Part shown: positions 8,223 through 16,754 of the stretch, piece by piece
How the letters are laid out: the number at the start of each line of letters is the position of its first letter
Position numbering within the stretch: the first letter of the stretch is position 1
DNA from: Cupriavidus sp. YR651
Lineage (GTDB): Bacteria; Pseudomonadota; Gammaproteobacteria; Burkholderiales; Burkholderiaceae
DNA length: 64,000 bases
Direction of reading: 5' to 3'
NCBI RefSeq assembly: GCF_900101625.1
Contig: NZ_FMYZ01000005.1
Span: 310,001 to 374,000 of the forward strand
Notes under the pieces: model-generated
The model's database searches: none
Told to the model about the DNA's origin: nothing
What the model saw: only the letters and a program-made list of their open reading frames with translations
Position numbers and translations under genes: made by a program

Positions 8223-9485
8223 TCAGCCCTGGCGGCTTGCGAAGGCGCTCGCGTCCGCGGCGCCCGGGCTGGATGCCGGCTGCGCCGGCGTCACGCCCTG
8301 CATCGGCTTGACCTTCTGGCCCGCCTTGAGCAGGTGCACGCCCGCCGTGACGATGGTCTGGCCCGGCGTCAGGCCTTGCCGCACCTCGACCTCGTTGCCC
8401 TGCGGCTCGCCCAGCGTCACCGTCACGGGCTTGACCGTGCCACTGCCGCCCTGCCCGCCCTGGTAAATCCAGACCTGGTTGTTGCCGCGTTCCTGCAGCA
8501 ACGCAGTCAGCGGAATGCGGATGGCGGCGGCCTCGCCGGATCGCGTGAACGTCACCACGGCGGTCATGCCGAAGCGCAGGTCGGCGGGGGCATTCGGCAC
8601 GGATACACGGGTGGGATAGGTGCGCGTGACCGGGTCGGCGGCTGCGGAGATCTCGCGCACGCGGCCTGGCAGCACGCGGTCCGGCTCGGACCAGGTGCGG
8701 ACGCTGACGTCGGTGGTGCCGCGCAGCATATCCACCTGGTCTTCGGGCAGGCCGATCGCCACTTCCTTCTCGGCGGTCTGCGCCACGCGGATGACTGGCT
8801 GGCCGGGCGTGACGACCTGGCCGATCTCGGCGTCCACCCCCGTCACCACGCCGTCGCCGTCGGCCGTCAGCACGGCATAGGTAGTCTGGTTGGATTGATT
8901 GCGCAGATTGGCCTGCGCCTGATTCAGGCGCGCCGCCGCGGCGTCAAACGTGGCCTGGCGGCGATGCTGCTCGGCGGCGCTGATAAAGCCCTTGGCCGCC
9001 AGTTCGTTGTAGCGCTTGAGGTCCGACGCCGCGAGGTCGCGATCGGTCCGGGCGGCCTCGTACTGGGCACGCGCGCCGGTTTCGGCCAGCGCCAGGTCGG
9101 TGGGATCCAGCCGGGCCAGCGGCTGGCCCTTCTTCACGGCGGCGCCCACATCGACCAGCCGGGCGGAAATCTTGCCGCCGACGCGGAACCCCAGCCGGGA
9201 TTCGATGCGCGGGCGGACATCGCCGGAAAACTCGAACGACGTCTTGCCGGCGGCCGGGTGCAGTTGCATCAACCGGACCGGGCGCACATCCTCCACCGGT
9301 TCCGCCTTCTTGCCACAGCCCGCCAGCGCGAGCATGCCTGCGACGGCGGCAGCTGCCGCCAGCGCCCCCAGCCCCCCTTGCGGCCACGCGCGGCGGGCTG
9401 CAATGGCGCCGAGGCGTCCGGCTGGCATCGGAGATACATCAACGTCGGCGGCCGCGACTTCCGGCCTGGGATGAGGCACTGGCAT
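8223..9485 (-). CDS. Efflux RND transporter periplasmic adaptor subunit (lipoprotein)
   Basis: An HlyD/AcrA-type membrane-fusion protein, 420 residues from the first ATG. LALAGC places a lipobox cysteine at residue 57; if translation starts at Met20 (9428) it would be residue 38, a more usual signal length. The start is thus uncertain. The lipoyl half-motif region reads RLGFRVGGKISARLVDVGAAVKKGQPLARLD, followed by a coiled-coil hairpin and a returning lipoyl half ending in a beta-barrel domain. It bridges the RND pump to an outer-membrane channel. It is the first gene of a two-gene operon with a strong promoter and operator at 9673-9715. Confidence 0.92.
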   Translation of the reverse strand: MPVPHPRPEVAAADVDVSPMPAGRLGAIAARRAWPQGGLGALAAAAAVAGMLALAGCGKKAEPVEDVRPVRLMQLHPAAGKTSFEFSGDVRPRIESRLGFRVGGKISARLVDVGAAVKKGQPLARLDPTDLALAETGARAQYEAARTDRDLAASDLKRYNELAAKGFISAAEQHRRQATFDAAAARLNQAQANLRNQSNQTTYAVLTADGDGVVTGVDAEIGQVVTPGQPVIRVAQTAEKEVAIGLPEDQVDMLRGTTDVSVRTWSEPDRVLPGRVREISAAADPVTRTYPTRVSVPNAPADLRFGMTAVVTFTRSGEAAAIRIPLTALLQERGNNQVWIYQGGQGGSGTVKPVTVTLGEPQGNEVEVRQGLTPGQTIVTAGVHLLKAGQKVKPMQGVTPAQPASSPGAADASAFASRQG

Positions 9486-9672
9486 GAGTTAAGCGTCTTG
9501 AGTCGGTGGAACGTCGGATGAAGCCTGTTACAGCGATGGGGCGACCAGCGCGCGACAGCGAGGCGACCGGAAATCGATCAAAAAGCGATCGACAGGCGAC
9601 CCGTGCTGCCATGCGGCGAATGAGGAAGGCGTCTCGCGGCGGCCCTCTGGGGAGCCTGCCGTGGAATAAATA

Positions 9673-9715
9673 ACTGGCCGGTCAGTAATATAGCGATCGA
9701 CCCCGGGTGCGTCAA
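9673..9715 (-). promoter_or_regulatory. Sigma-70 promoter with TetR-type operator for the RND operon
   Basis: On the minus strand, TTGACG (9715-9710) and TATATT (9692-9687) are separated by exactly 17 bases. Directly downstream is ACTGACCGGCCAGT (9686-9673), a 14-bp inverted repeat with one mismatched pair. An operator over the start site is the arrangement typical of TetR/AcrR control of RND pumps. No tetR gene is nearby. The rest of the gap 9486-9837 shows only GC-rich sequence and a TACAAT at 9785-9790 that may be the hpnD -10. Confidence 0.75.
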
Positions 9716-9837
9716 ACGCCGGGCGACGAATAGACGAAATTCTCGACTCAGCGGCACCCGATCCAGGCCGACAGCGGGCGATGTTACAATTCGCCGCTTT
9801 GGCGCCCCCGCCGCCGCCCCACTACACAGAGACTGGC

Positions 9838-10674
9838 GTGACGCCCGATCAGTATTGCCAGGACAAGGCCGCCCAGAGCGGCTCCAGCTTCTACTACAGC
9901 TTCCTGTTCCTCCCGCCCGAACGCCGCCGCGCCATCACGGCACTCTATGCCTACTGCCGCGAGGTCGATGACATCGTCGACGACAGCCATGACGCCGGCG
10001 TCGCCCACCAGCGACTGGACTGGTGGCGCGCCGAACTGCGTCGCCTGTATGACGGCAACCCGACACATCCCGTGACGCAGGCGCTGCAGCCACACCTGGC
10101 GCCCTGCGGCCTGCCGCAGTCGGAAATGGCCGAGGTGCTCGATGGCATGGAAATGGATCTGGCCCAGTCGCGCTATCTCGATGAGGCCGGCCTGAACCGC
10201 TATTGCCACTGCGTGGCGGGCGTGGTCGGCATGCTGTCGGCACGGATTTTCGGCTTTACCGATCCGAAGACGCTCGCGTTCGCGGACAAGCTCGGCCTGT
10301 CGCTGCAACGCATCAATATCGTTCGCGACGTGGGCGAAGACGCGCGCCGTGGCCGCATCTATATTCCCGTGGATACGCTCCAGCGCTTCCAGGTACCGGC
10401 CGCCGATATCCTGCAGGCACGCCATTCGGATCGCTTTGTCGCGCTGATGCAGGATCAGGCGGACAAGGCGCGTGCGCTGTATCGTGAAGCCCTGGCGTTG
10501 CTGCCCCGGCAAGACCGCCGCGCCCAGCGCGCCGGGCTTGTCATGGCCGCGATCTACCATGCGTTGCTGGACGAAGTGCAGGCCAGCCAGTTCCAGGTGC
10601 TGACGCAACGGATCGCCCTGACGCCGCTGCGCAAGCTCTGGATCGCCTGGAAGACCTGGCTGCGCAACGGCTGA
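9838..10674 (+). CDS. hpnD: Squalene/phytoene synthase family protein, probable presqualene diphosphate synthase HpnD
   Basis: A 278-residue isoprenyl head-to-head synthase. The GTG at 9838 is chosen because TPDQYCQDKAAQSGSSFYYSF is the usual family N-terminus; the frame extends upstream to 9781 but adds only a proline-rich stretch. Aspartate motif one is DDIVDD (about residues 44-49). Motif two is in NIVRDVGEDARRGR, followed by IYIP. HpnD joins two farnesyl diphosphates to presqualene diphosphate in hopanoid synthesis. The partner genes hpnC and hpnE are not next to it here, so the assignment to HpnD rather than a generic squalene/phytoene synthase rests on sequence resemblance. Confidence 0.85.
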   Translation: MTPDQYCQDKAAQSGSSFYYSFLFLPPERRRAITALYAYCREVDDIVDDSHDAGVAHQRLDWWRAELRRLYDGNPTHPVTQALQPHLAPCGLPQSEMAEVLDGMEMDLAQSRYLDEAGLNRYCHCVAGVVGMLSARIFGFTDPKTLAFADKLGLSLQRINIVRDVGEDARRGRIYIPVDTLQRFQVPAADILQARHSDRFVALMQDQADKARALYREALALLPRQDRRAQRAGLVMAAIYHALLDEVQASQFQVLTQRIALTPLRKLWIAWKTWLRNG

Positions 10675-10713
10675 GATTCACCTTTCCCTGAATTGCCCGC
10701 ACTGACAGACACC

Positions 10714-11976
10714 ATGACCACCGCCACGCCCTCGCTCGGCCAGTCGATTCTGGACCGCGCCGACGCCCTCGCCCGTTTTTCCGATATGGAGGGCGGCCTG
10801 ACTTGCGCGTTCCTGACGCCGGCGCATCGCCAGGCGCAGGCGCAGCTCGTGCAATGGATGGAAGCCGCCGGCATGGCGGTGCGCGTGGACGCCATCGGCA
10901 ACGTCATCGGCCGCTATGCCGCCGATCCGGCCGTGGCCGATCCGAAAGTGCTGATGACGGGATCGCACTTCGATACCGTACGCAACGGGGGCCGGTACGA
11001 CGGTCGGCTGGGCATCCTGCTGCCGATCGCCGTGGTGGGCGCGCTCAATGCCGCTGGCATCCGGCTGCCCTATCACTTTGAGGTGGTGGGCTTTGCCGAA
11101 GAGGAAGGCCTGCGCTTCAAGACCAGTTTCCTGGCCTGCAGCGTGCTGGCCGGCCGGTTCGATCCCGCCCTGCTGGACCGCGAGGACGCCGATGGCGTGA
11201 CGATGCGTGCGGTGCTGGCCGAATCCGGTCTGCCGGGCGCTGGCGATGTTGAAGCGCTGCGCGCCGCCGCCATCGACCCGGCCACGCTGGCCGGCTTTGT
11301 CGAAGTGCATATCGAACAGGGACCGGTGTTGCTGCATCGCGGGCTGCCGCTCGGCATCGTCACGCAGATTGCCGGTAGCAGCCGCTTCCAGGTCCGCGTG
11401 GACGGCCTGGCCAGCCACGCCGGCACCACGCCGATGGGCATGCGGCGCGACGCTGCCGCGGGCGCAGCCGAGATGATCCTGCTGGTCGAGGACCGGTGCG
11501 CGCAGGTGCCAACGCTGGTCGGTACGGTCGGCCAGTTGCAGGTGCCGAACGGATCGAGCAATGTGATTCCGGCGTCATGTCAGTTTTCGATGGATATTCG
11601 TGCGGGAGAGGATGGCATTCGCGAAGCCGCGATCGCCGACATCCTGAGCGGCATCGAGCGGATCGCCGCGAGGCGCGGGCTGACCGCGACGGTGGAACGC
11701 GTGACCCCGGTCAACAACGCGCCGTGCGCGCGCTGGCTGATGGATCAATTCGCCGCGGTATTGAAGAAGCGTGGGCTGGAGGCCTTCGAGCTGCCGTCCG
11801 GCGCCGGGCACGACGCGATGATGATGCAGCGGATGACCGATGTGGCGATGCTGTTTGTCCGGTGCGGCAACGGGGGTATCAGCCACAATCCGCTGGAAAC
11901 CATCACCGTCGAGGACGCCCAGCAGGCAGCGGAAGTCTTTGTGGATTTCCTGCGGCACTTCCGGCCACAGGACTGA
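10714..11976 (+). CDS. M20-family Zn-dependent amidohydrolase (allantoate amidohydrolase / N-carbamoyl-L-amino acid hydrolase type)
   Basis: A 420-residue dinuclear metallohydrolase of the AllC/HyuC group. Metal-binding motifs are MTGSHFDTVRNGGRYDG, FAEEEGLRF and VEVHIEQGP, and the C-terminal part has the conserved GAGHDAMMM. The dimerisation/lid region holds SHAGTTPMGMRRD. The ATG at 10714 is preferred over an in-frame TTG at 10693. It hydrolyses N-carbamoyl or ureido compounds such as allantoate or N-carbamoyl-beta-alanine; which one is not shown by the sequence. No purine or pyrimidine catabolic genes flank it, so it stands alone between hpnD and a convergent small exported protein. Confidence 0.88.
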   Translation: MTTATPSLGQSILDRADALARFSDMEGGLTCAFLTPAHRQAQAQLVQWMEAAGMAVRVDAIGNVIGRYAADPAVADPKVLMTGSHFDTVRNGGRYDGRLGILLPIAVVGALNAAGIRLPYHFEVVGFAEEEGLRFKTSFLACSVLAGRFDPALLDREDADGVTMRAVLAESGLPGAGDVEALRAAAIDPATLAGFVEVHIEQGPVLLHRGLPLGIVTQIAGSSRFQVRVDGLASHAGTTPMGMRRDAAAGAAEMILLVEDRCAQVPTLVGTVGQLQVPNGSSNVIPASCQFSMDIRAGEDGIREAAIADILSGIERIAARRGLTATVERVTPVNNAPCARWLMDQFAAVLKKRGLEAFELPSGAGHDAMMMQRMTDVAMLFVRCGNGGISHNPLETITVEDAQQAAEVFVDFLRHFRPQD

Positions 11977-12028
11977 TGCGAGGGCGGCAGAATGCCGCAG
12001 TTCGGGCACGGGAGAGGCAGCGTGGCGG

Positions 12029-12433
12029 TCAGCCGCCCTGGTACATCTCCCGCCCGAGGTCGTAGAGGTTCTTGCGCAGCGTCTTGCGCTCGTCTGGCGA
12101 CAGCTTGGGCTTGCCGCCTGCCGGGCCCTGTCGGCCGGCACGCTCGGCCATGTCGCGTTCCGAGCGGTATTTTTCGGCGCGTCCGCGGGCCTCGCGCTGA
12201 TCGGCCTGTTCGCGTTCGCGTTCCCGTGGGGGCGCGGGAGCGGCCGCGGCGCTGGCGTTGGCGTCCTCGCCCTGCTGGGATTTGGGGTGAAGCAGGTGTG
12301 CCATCCCGGCCGACTGGGCGCGTGTGCCCCCTGGCACCAGGATGACAACCATGGCCAGGCCGGCAATCCATGCAAGCCGCGCGCCGATAGCGCGACGCAG
12401 GGTTTGCCCGTGCCGGTTTTGCTTCACTTTCAT
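12029..12433 (-). CDS. Hypothetical exported protein, 134 aa
   Basis: The ATG at 12433 gives a protein with a basic start (KVKQNRHGQTLRRA), a hydrophobic segment WIAGLAMVVILVPGG and an AQSAG cleavage region, so it is a predicted Sec substrate or membrane-anchored protein. The middle is Ala/Pro rich, then a highly charged Arg/Glu-rich region follows. The end, LSPDERKTLRKNLYDLGREMYQGG in shortened form LSPDERKTLRKNLYDLG, resembles a motif I have seen at the C-termini of small exported proteins in Burkholderiales. Function unknown. It is divergent from ompR, with 284 bases between the two starts. Confidence 0.65.
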   Translation of the reverse strand: MKVKQNRHGQTLRRAIGARLAWIAGLAMVVILVPGGTRAQSAGMAHLLHPKSQQGEDANASAAAAPAPPREREREQADQREARGRAEKYRSERDMAERAGRQGPAGGKPKLSPDERKTLRKNLYDLGREMYQGG

Positions 12434-12693
12434 TGGATAATGGCGGTTTTGACTGTAGCCCCCGGCGGTCCCCTTGACCGCCACCCGCTGGCGCATCCGC
12501 CGCTCTCTGCCCGACGGCAGGCAGCTGTGCCAACGTCGTCGTGATGAGGAATGGATGCCCGTGGTGACCGAGTTTTCCGAGTGCGCGAAGGCGCGATCAG
12601 GAAACGGTTTGCGGAGTGTAAATGCACGAAAGGTGCACGCCGCCATACCACGGGGTAAAGTATGTAACGTTTTGTTAAGCCATTTTGAGCGAA

Positions 12694-12706
12694 AGCGATA
12701 ATCGCT
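12694..12706. promoter_or_regulatory. Palindrome over a candidate -10 upstream of ompR
   Basis: AGCGATAATCGCT is a perfect inverted repeat of 6+6 bases around one base. It contains GATAAT (12697-12702), a candidate -10, and ends 11 bases before the ompR start. The AT-rich stretch GTAACGTTTTGTTAAG just upstream may hold the -35. The position suits an operator or a short 5' UTR hairpin. Confidence 0.45.
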
Positions 12707-12717
12707 AAGATACCGCC

Positions 12718-13440
12718 ATGGAAAATACCAGCCACAAGATTCTCGTCGTGGACGACGACCCGCGTCTGCGCGACCTGCTGCGCCGTTACCTTGGCGAACA
12801 GGGGTTCACGGTCCTCGTGGCGGAGAACGCCACCGCCATGAACAAGCTCTGGCTGCGCGAGCGCTTTGACCTGCTGGTGCTCGACCTGATGATGCCCGGC
12901 GAAGATGGCCTGTCCATCTGCCGCAGGCTGCGCGGCGCCAACGACCAGACGCCGATCATCATGCTCACCGCCAAGGGTGAGGATGTGGACCGCATCGTCG
13001 GCCTGGAGATGGGTGCCGACGACTACCTGCCCAAGCCATTCAACCCGCGCGAACTGATCGCGCGCATTCACGCCGTGCTGCGCCGCAAGGGCCCGGCCGA
13101 AGTCCCGGGCGCTCCGTCGGAAACGCCGGAGACCTTCGCGTTCGGCGATTTCGTGCTGAACCTGGCCACGCGCACGCTGACCAAGAACGACGAGGAAATC
13201 ACGCTGACCACCGGGGAATTCTCGGTGCTCAAGGTGTTTGCCCGCCATCCGCGCCAGCCGCTGTCGCGCGAAAAGCTCATGGAAATGGCGCGCGGCCGCG
13301 AATACGAAGTATTCGACCGCAGCCTGGACGTTCAGATCTCGCGCCTGCGCAAGCTGATCGAGCCGGACCCGGGCAACCCGCGCTTCATCCAGACGGTCTG
13401 GGGCCTGGGCTATGTCTTCATTCCCGATGGCGTGAAGTAA
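12718..13440 (+). CDS. ompR: OmpR-family response regulator
   Basis: A 240-residue two-domain regulator. The receiver domain has the acidic pair in VVDDDPRLRDLL (residues 11-13), the phospho-acceptor D56 in LVLDLMMPGEDG and the lysine in YLPKPFNPREL. The C-terminal winged helix has TLTTGEFSVLKVF, REYEVFDRSLDVQISRLRKL and QTVWGLGYVF, strongly OmpR-like. Its partner sensor follows 24 bases after the stop. OmpR/EnvZ respond to osmotic and envelope conditions in enterobacteria; targets in this organism are unknown. A palindrome covers the candidate promoter. Confidence 0.93.
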   Translation: MENTSHKILVVDDDPRLRDLLRRYLGEQGFTVLVAENATAMNKLWLRERFDLLVLDLMMPGEDGLSICRRLRGANDQTPIIMLTAKGEDVDRIVGLEMGADDYLPKPFNPRELIARIHAVLRRKGPAEVPGAPSETPETFAFGDFVLNLATRTLTKNDEEITLTTGEFSVLKVFARHPRQPLSREKLMEMARGREYEVFDRSLDVQISRLRKLIEPDPGNPRFIQTVWGLGYVFIPDGVK

Positions 13441-13464
13441 TCCCGGTCGTCCGCAGTCAGTATC

Positions 13465-14814
13465 GTGGCGACCGCTCTCGGCCGAACCGCAACGCGCTTC
13501 TTTGGTTCGCTGTTCTGGCGAACCTTCATGCTGATCGCCCTGTTGCTGGCGATCTCGCTGGGCATCTGGTTCCAGAGCTATCGGCTCTTTGAACGCGCAC
13601 CGCGTGCCCAGCAGATCGCCATGCAGGTGGTCAGCGTGGTCAAGCTCACCCGCGCGGCCCTGCTCTACTCCGATCCCGCGCGGCGTCGGTTCCTGCTGCT
13701 CGACCTCGTCCAGAACGAGGGCATCAAGGTTTATCCGCGCGAAAAGGACGACGATTTCGCCGCACCCACGGCCAACCCGTTCCTGACGCAACTCGTGCAG
13801 CAGGAAATTCGCGGCCGGCTGGGCGAGGACACCGTCATCGCCACCACGGTCAACGACATTCCCGGCGTCTGGGTCAGCTTCGAGATCGAGGGCGACGACT
13901 ACTGGGTGGCGATCAGTCCCGAACGTTTCGAGCGCGTGCCTGGCATCCAGTGGCTGTGGTGGAGTATTGCCGCGCTGCTGCTGTCGATTATCGGCGCGGC
14001 CTTCATCACGGCGCGCGTCAACTACCCGCTCAAACGCCTGGCCAACGCGGCGCGCCTGATTGGCGCCGGTGGCGACGCGCCGCCGCTGCGCGAGCACGGC
14101 GCCAGCGAAGTGGCACAGGCCAACCACAGCTTCAACCAGATGGTGCGCGACCTGCGCCAACTGGACGACGACCGCGTGGTGATGCTGGCCGGCATCTCGC
14201 ACGACCTGCGCACGCCGCTCACGCGCTTGCGGCTGGAAACCGAGATGTCACCGGTGGATAACACCACGCGCGAAGCCATGATCGCCGACATCGAACAGAT
14301 GGACGCCATCATCGGCCAGTTTCTCAACTACGCGCGCCCGGGCCAGGAAATGGTGGAACCCGTGGACCTCTCCGCGCTCGTGCAGGACGCTGTCGGCGTC
14401 TATGCAGCGCACGATGACGTGCGCGTGCACGTGCGTGCCAACGGCCCCGTCATGGCCGTGGCCAACCGCATGGAGATTCAGCGAATCCTCGACAACCTGG
14501 TCGAGAATGCGCGCCGCTATGCCAAGGACGAGGAAAGCGGCATGGCCGAGGTGGAGATCTCCACGCGGCTCGAGGACAAGGAAGCGGTGCTCACCGTGGC
14601 CGACAGCGGTACTGGCGTGCCCGACGCGCAATTGTCCCTGCTGACGCGACCGTTCTATCGCCTTGACAGCGCCCGCAGCGAGGCCAAGGGCGCCGGGCTG
14701 GGCATGTCCATCGTCAACCGCATCCTGCAGCGCAACGGCGGCCGCCTGGTGCTGGCCAACCGCCAGCCTCCCAAGAGCGGTCTCGTCGTCAGCGCCTTCT
14801 TTCGCCGCGCCTGA
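13465..14814 (+). CDS. envZ: Sensor histidine kinase, EnvZ-like
   Basis: A 449-residue inner-membrane kinase from a GTG at 13465. TM1 spans about residues 20-38 and TM2 about 164-184, bounding a periplasmic domain of roughly 125 residues. A HAMP linker follows (ARVNYPLKRLANAARLIG). The H-box is GISHDLRTPLTRL with the phospho-accepting H246. The ATPase domain shows NLVENARRYA (N box), DSGTGVP and the GAGLGMSIVNRI G box. The pairing with the OmpR-like gene just upstream makes EnvZ the best name. An in-frame ATG at about residue 22 lies inside TM1 and is less likely as the start. Confidence 0.9.
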   Translation: MATALGRTATRFFGSLFWRTFMLIALLLAISLGIWFQSYRLFERAPRAQQIAMQVVSVVKLTRAALLYSDPARRRFLLLDLVQNEGIKVYPREKDDDFAAPTANPFLTQLVQQEIRGRLGEDTVIATTVNDIPGVWVSFEIEGDDYWVAISPERFERVPGIQWLWWSIAALLLSIIGAAFITARVNYPLKRLANAARLIGAGGDAPPLREHGASEVAQANHSFNQMVRDLRQLDDDRVVMLAGISHDLRTPLTRLRLETEMSPVDNTTREAMIADIEQMDAIIGQFLNYARPGQEMVEPVDLSALVQDAVGVYAAHDDVRVHVRANGPVMAVANRMEIQRILDNLVENARRYAKDEESGMAEVEISTRLEDKEAVLTVADSGTGVPDAQLSLLTRPFYRLDSARSEAKGAGLGMSIVNRILQRNGGRLVLANRQPPKSGLVVSAFFRRA

Positions 14815-14857
14815 GCGTCTTCGCCGGAAAGCTGGTTCCGGTGCACATCCCCACGCC

Positions 14858-14923
14858 ACTGACAGGTTTTCGACAGCATTTGATAGGGATTTGAAAGGCT
14901 GTTGACAGGGATTTGACAGCGTC
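14858..14923. repeat. Six-unit 11-bp phased repeat array upstream of an MFS transporter gene
   Basis: Six consecutive 11-base units follow without gaps: ACTGACAGGTT, TTCGACAGCAT, TTGATAGGGAT, TTGAAAGGCTG, TTGACAGGGAT, TTGACAGCGTC. The consensus is TTGACAGGGAT; its reverse complement has CTGTCAA. Direct repeats at one helical turn are the binding pattern of PhoB/OmpR-family regulators, and CTGTCA is the core of the E. coli Pho box. The array lies between envZ and the MFS gene, 147 bases before the latter's start. Two units are also perfect TTGACA -35 hexamers. Confidence 0.7.
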
Positions 14924-15069
14924 ACAGCGCACACTTGCCGCCATCGACAGGCCGATGCATACCGTTGCATCCCCAGCCATGGCGCCGCCTGCCGCAACAC
15001 CCCCTACGCCCTGGCTGAATCGATCGAACAACATGCCGCCGACCCCAAGGCGGTGACCGAGAGACAGCC

Positions 15070-16359
15070 ATGTCCAGCACTCCCAATACTCAGCACGGGT
15101 TTCGCACCGTGTTCCGCGTCGTCAGCGGCAACTTCCTGGAAATGTACGACTTCATGGTGTACGGCTTCTATGCCGCCGCCATCGCCAAGACGTTCTTTCC
15201 CAGCGGCAATGAATTCGCGTCGCTGATGCTTTCGCTGGCCACGTTCGGCGCCGGCTTCCTGATGCGCCCGCTGGGTGCCATCGTGCTCGGCGCGTACATC
15301 GACCATCATGGCCGCCGCAAGGGCCTGATCGTCACGCTGATCCTGATGGCCCTTGGCACGTTGCTGATCGCACTCGTGCCTGGCTACGCATCGATCGGCG
15401 TGGCCGCGCCGCTGCTGGTGCTGTTTGGCCGGCTGCTGCAGGGCTTCTCCGCTGGCGTGGAGCTGGGCGGCGTGTCCGTGTACCTGTCCGAGATCGCCAA
15501 GCCCGGCCACAAGGGCTTCTACGTGGCCTGGCAATCGGCCAGCCAGCAGGTGGCGGTGATCTTCGCCGGCTTGCTGGGCGTGATCCTGCACGCCACGCTG
15601 GCACCGGCGCAGATGGATAGCTGGGGCTGGCGCGTGCCATTCCTGATCGGCTGCCTGATCGTGCCATTCCTGTTCCTGATCCGCCGTTCGCTTGAAGAGA
15701 CCGAGGAATTCCTCACACGCAAGCATCGCCCGTCGATCCGCGAGATCTATCGCTCGATGCTCGACAACTGGGGCATCATCATCGCCGGTTGCCTGATGGT
15801 GGTGATGACGACGGTGTCGTTCTACATGATCACTGCGTACACGCCGACGTTCGGCAAGACCGTGCTGAAACTCGACGACGTCGACAACCTGATCGTCACG
15901 ATGTGCGTGGGCCTGTCCAACTTCATCTGGTTGCCGCTGATGGGCGCGGTGTCCGACCGCGTGGGACGCAAGCCGCTGCTGATCATCTTCACCATCGCCA
16001 CGCTGGTGACGGCTTACCCTGCCGTGTCGTGGCTGGTAGCCGAGCCCTCGTTTGGGCGCCTGCTGATGGTGGAACTGTGGCTGTCCTTCCTGTACGGCAG
16101 CTATAACGGCGCGATGGTCGTCACGCTAACCGAAGTGATGCCGGCCGCCGTGCGCACCGCGGGCTTCTCGCTGGCGTACAGCCTGGCCACGGCGCTGTTC
16201 GGCGGTTTCACGCCGGCCATCTCCACGTACCTGATCCACGAGACCGGCAACAAGGCCGCGCCGGGCCTGTGGCTGATGTTTGCCGCCGCGTGCGGGCTGG
16301 TGGCCACGCTGGTCATCTTCCGCTCCAGCCGGATGCAAGCCGCGCTGCGCACCGCCTGA
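15070..16359 (+). CDS. MFS transporter, metabolite:H+ symporter type (citrate/organic-acid-like)
   Basis: A 429-residue major-facilitator protein with twelve predicted helices. It starts with the family pattern [20 protein letters not shown] and has the loop 2-3 motif [11 protein letters not shown] and a second copy in [36 protein letters not shown] is typical of the CitA/KgtP/ShiA metabolite:proton symporters. Closest in feel to citrate or tricarballylate carriers, but the ligand is not certain. It is a single gene, followed by a hairpin at 16382-16410. The upstream array at 14858-14923 suggests control by a response regulator. Confidence 0.88.
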   Translation: MSSTPNTQHGFRTVFRVVSGNFLEMYDFMVYGFYAAAIAKTFFPSGNEFASLMLSLATFGAGFLMRPLGAIVLGAYIDHHGRRKGLIVTLILMALGTLLIALVPGYASIGVAAPLLVLFGRLLQGFSAGVELGGVSVYLSEIAKPGHKGFYVAWQSASQQVAVIFAGLLGVILHATLAPAQMDSWGWRVPFLIGCLIVPFLFLIRRSLEETEEFLTRKHRPSIREIYRSMLDNWGIIIAGCLMVVMTTVSFYMITAYTPTFGKTVLKLDDVDNLIVTMCVGLSNFIWLPLMGAVSDRVGRKPLLIIFTIATLVTAYPAVSWLVAEPSFGRLLMVELWLSFLYGSYNGAMVVTLTEVMPAAVRTAGFSLAYSLATALFGGFTPAISTYLIHETGNKAAPGLWLMFAAACGLVATLVIFRSSRMQAALRTA

Positions 16360-16754
16360 CGCACGACTCACAAAGCCAGCGGCGCTTCGCCATCGCCGCC
16401 GGCGAAGCGCATCAAGACGCCGCCTTCATACGCCTGACACACTGGTGCCTCACCGGTGGCACGCAGGAGTATCAAGGCGGCGCGTGTCACCACGAATTTT
16501 CTCCATCCTTTCGCCCTGCGCGTCCGCGCATGGCATACTCGCGCTTCCCCGCCCGTCCCTCGGGCACATGCCGCTCTTTCCCCCGTCGTACCTGTCCCTA
16601 TCGGCCTGTTTGAGAATATCAATTGGCCGCGACACCCTTTGACGACGGATAATTCTGTTTTTTCGCGACTCGCATCGCACGTCCCGAAGACTTCACTTCG
16701 AGACCCGGCGCGTATCGCCCGCCTCACTCTGTTCAACCGTATCAGGAGAAGTCT
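16360..16754. other. Intergenic region between the MFS gene and ahpC
   Basis: GCGCTTCGCC (16382-16391) pairs with GGCGAAGCGC (16401-16410) in a strong hairpin that may end the MFS transcript, though there is no T run. Near 16610-16622 lies TTGAGAATATCAA, an imperfect inverted repeat in a locally AT-rich stretch, a candidate regulator site for ahpC. I could not fit a convincing full OxyR site. GGATAATTCTG near 16646-16656 is a possible -10 region. No gene was found. Confidence 0.4.

Noticed and set aside
14858..14923. Reading the 11-bp array as a classical Pho box
   Set aside because: The CTGTCA core points to the minus strand, away from the transporter gene, and no phosphate gene is adjacent, so only the general OmpR/PhoB-family type is claimed.
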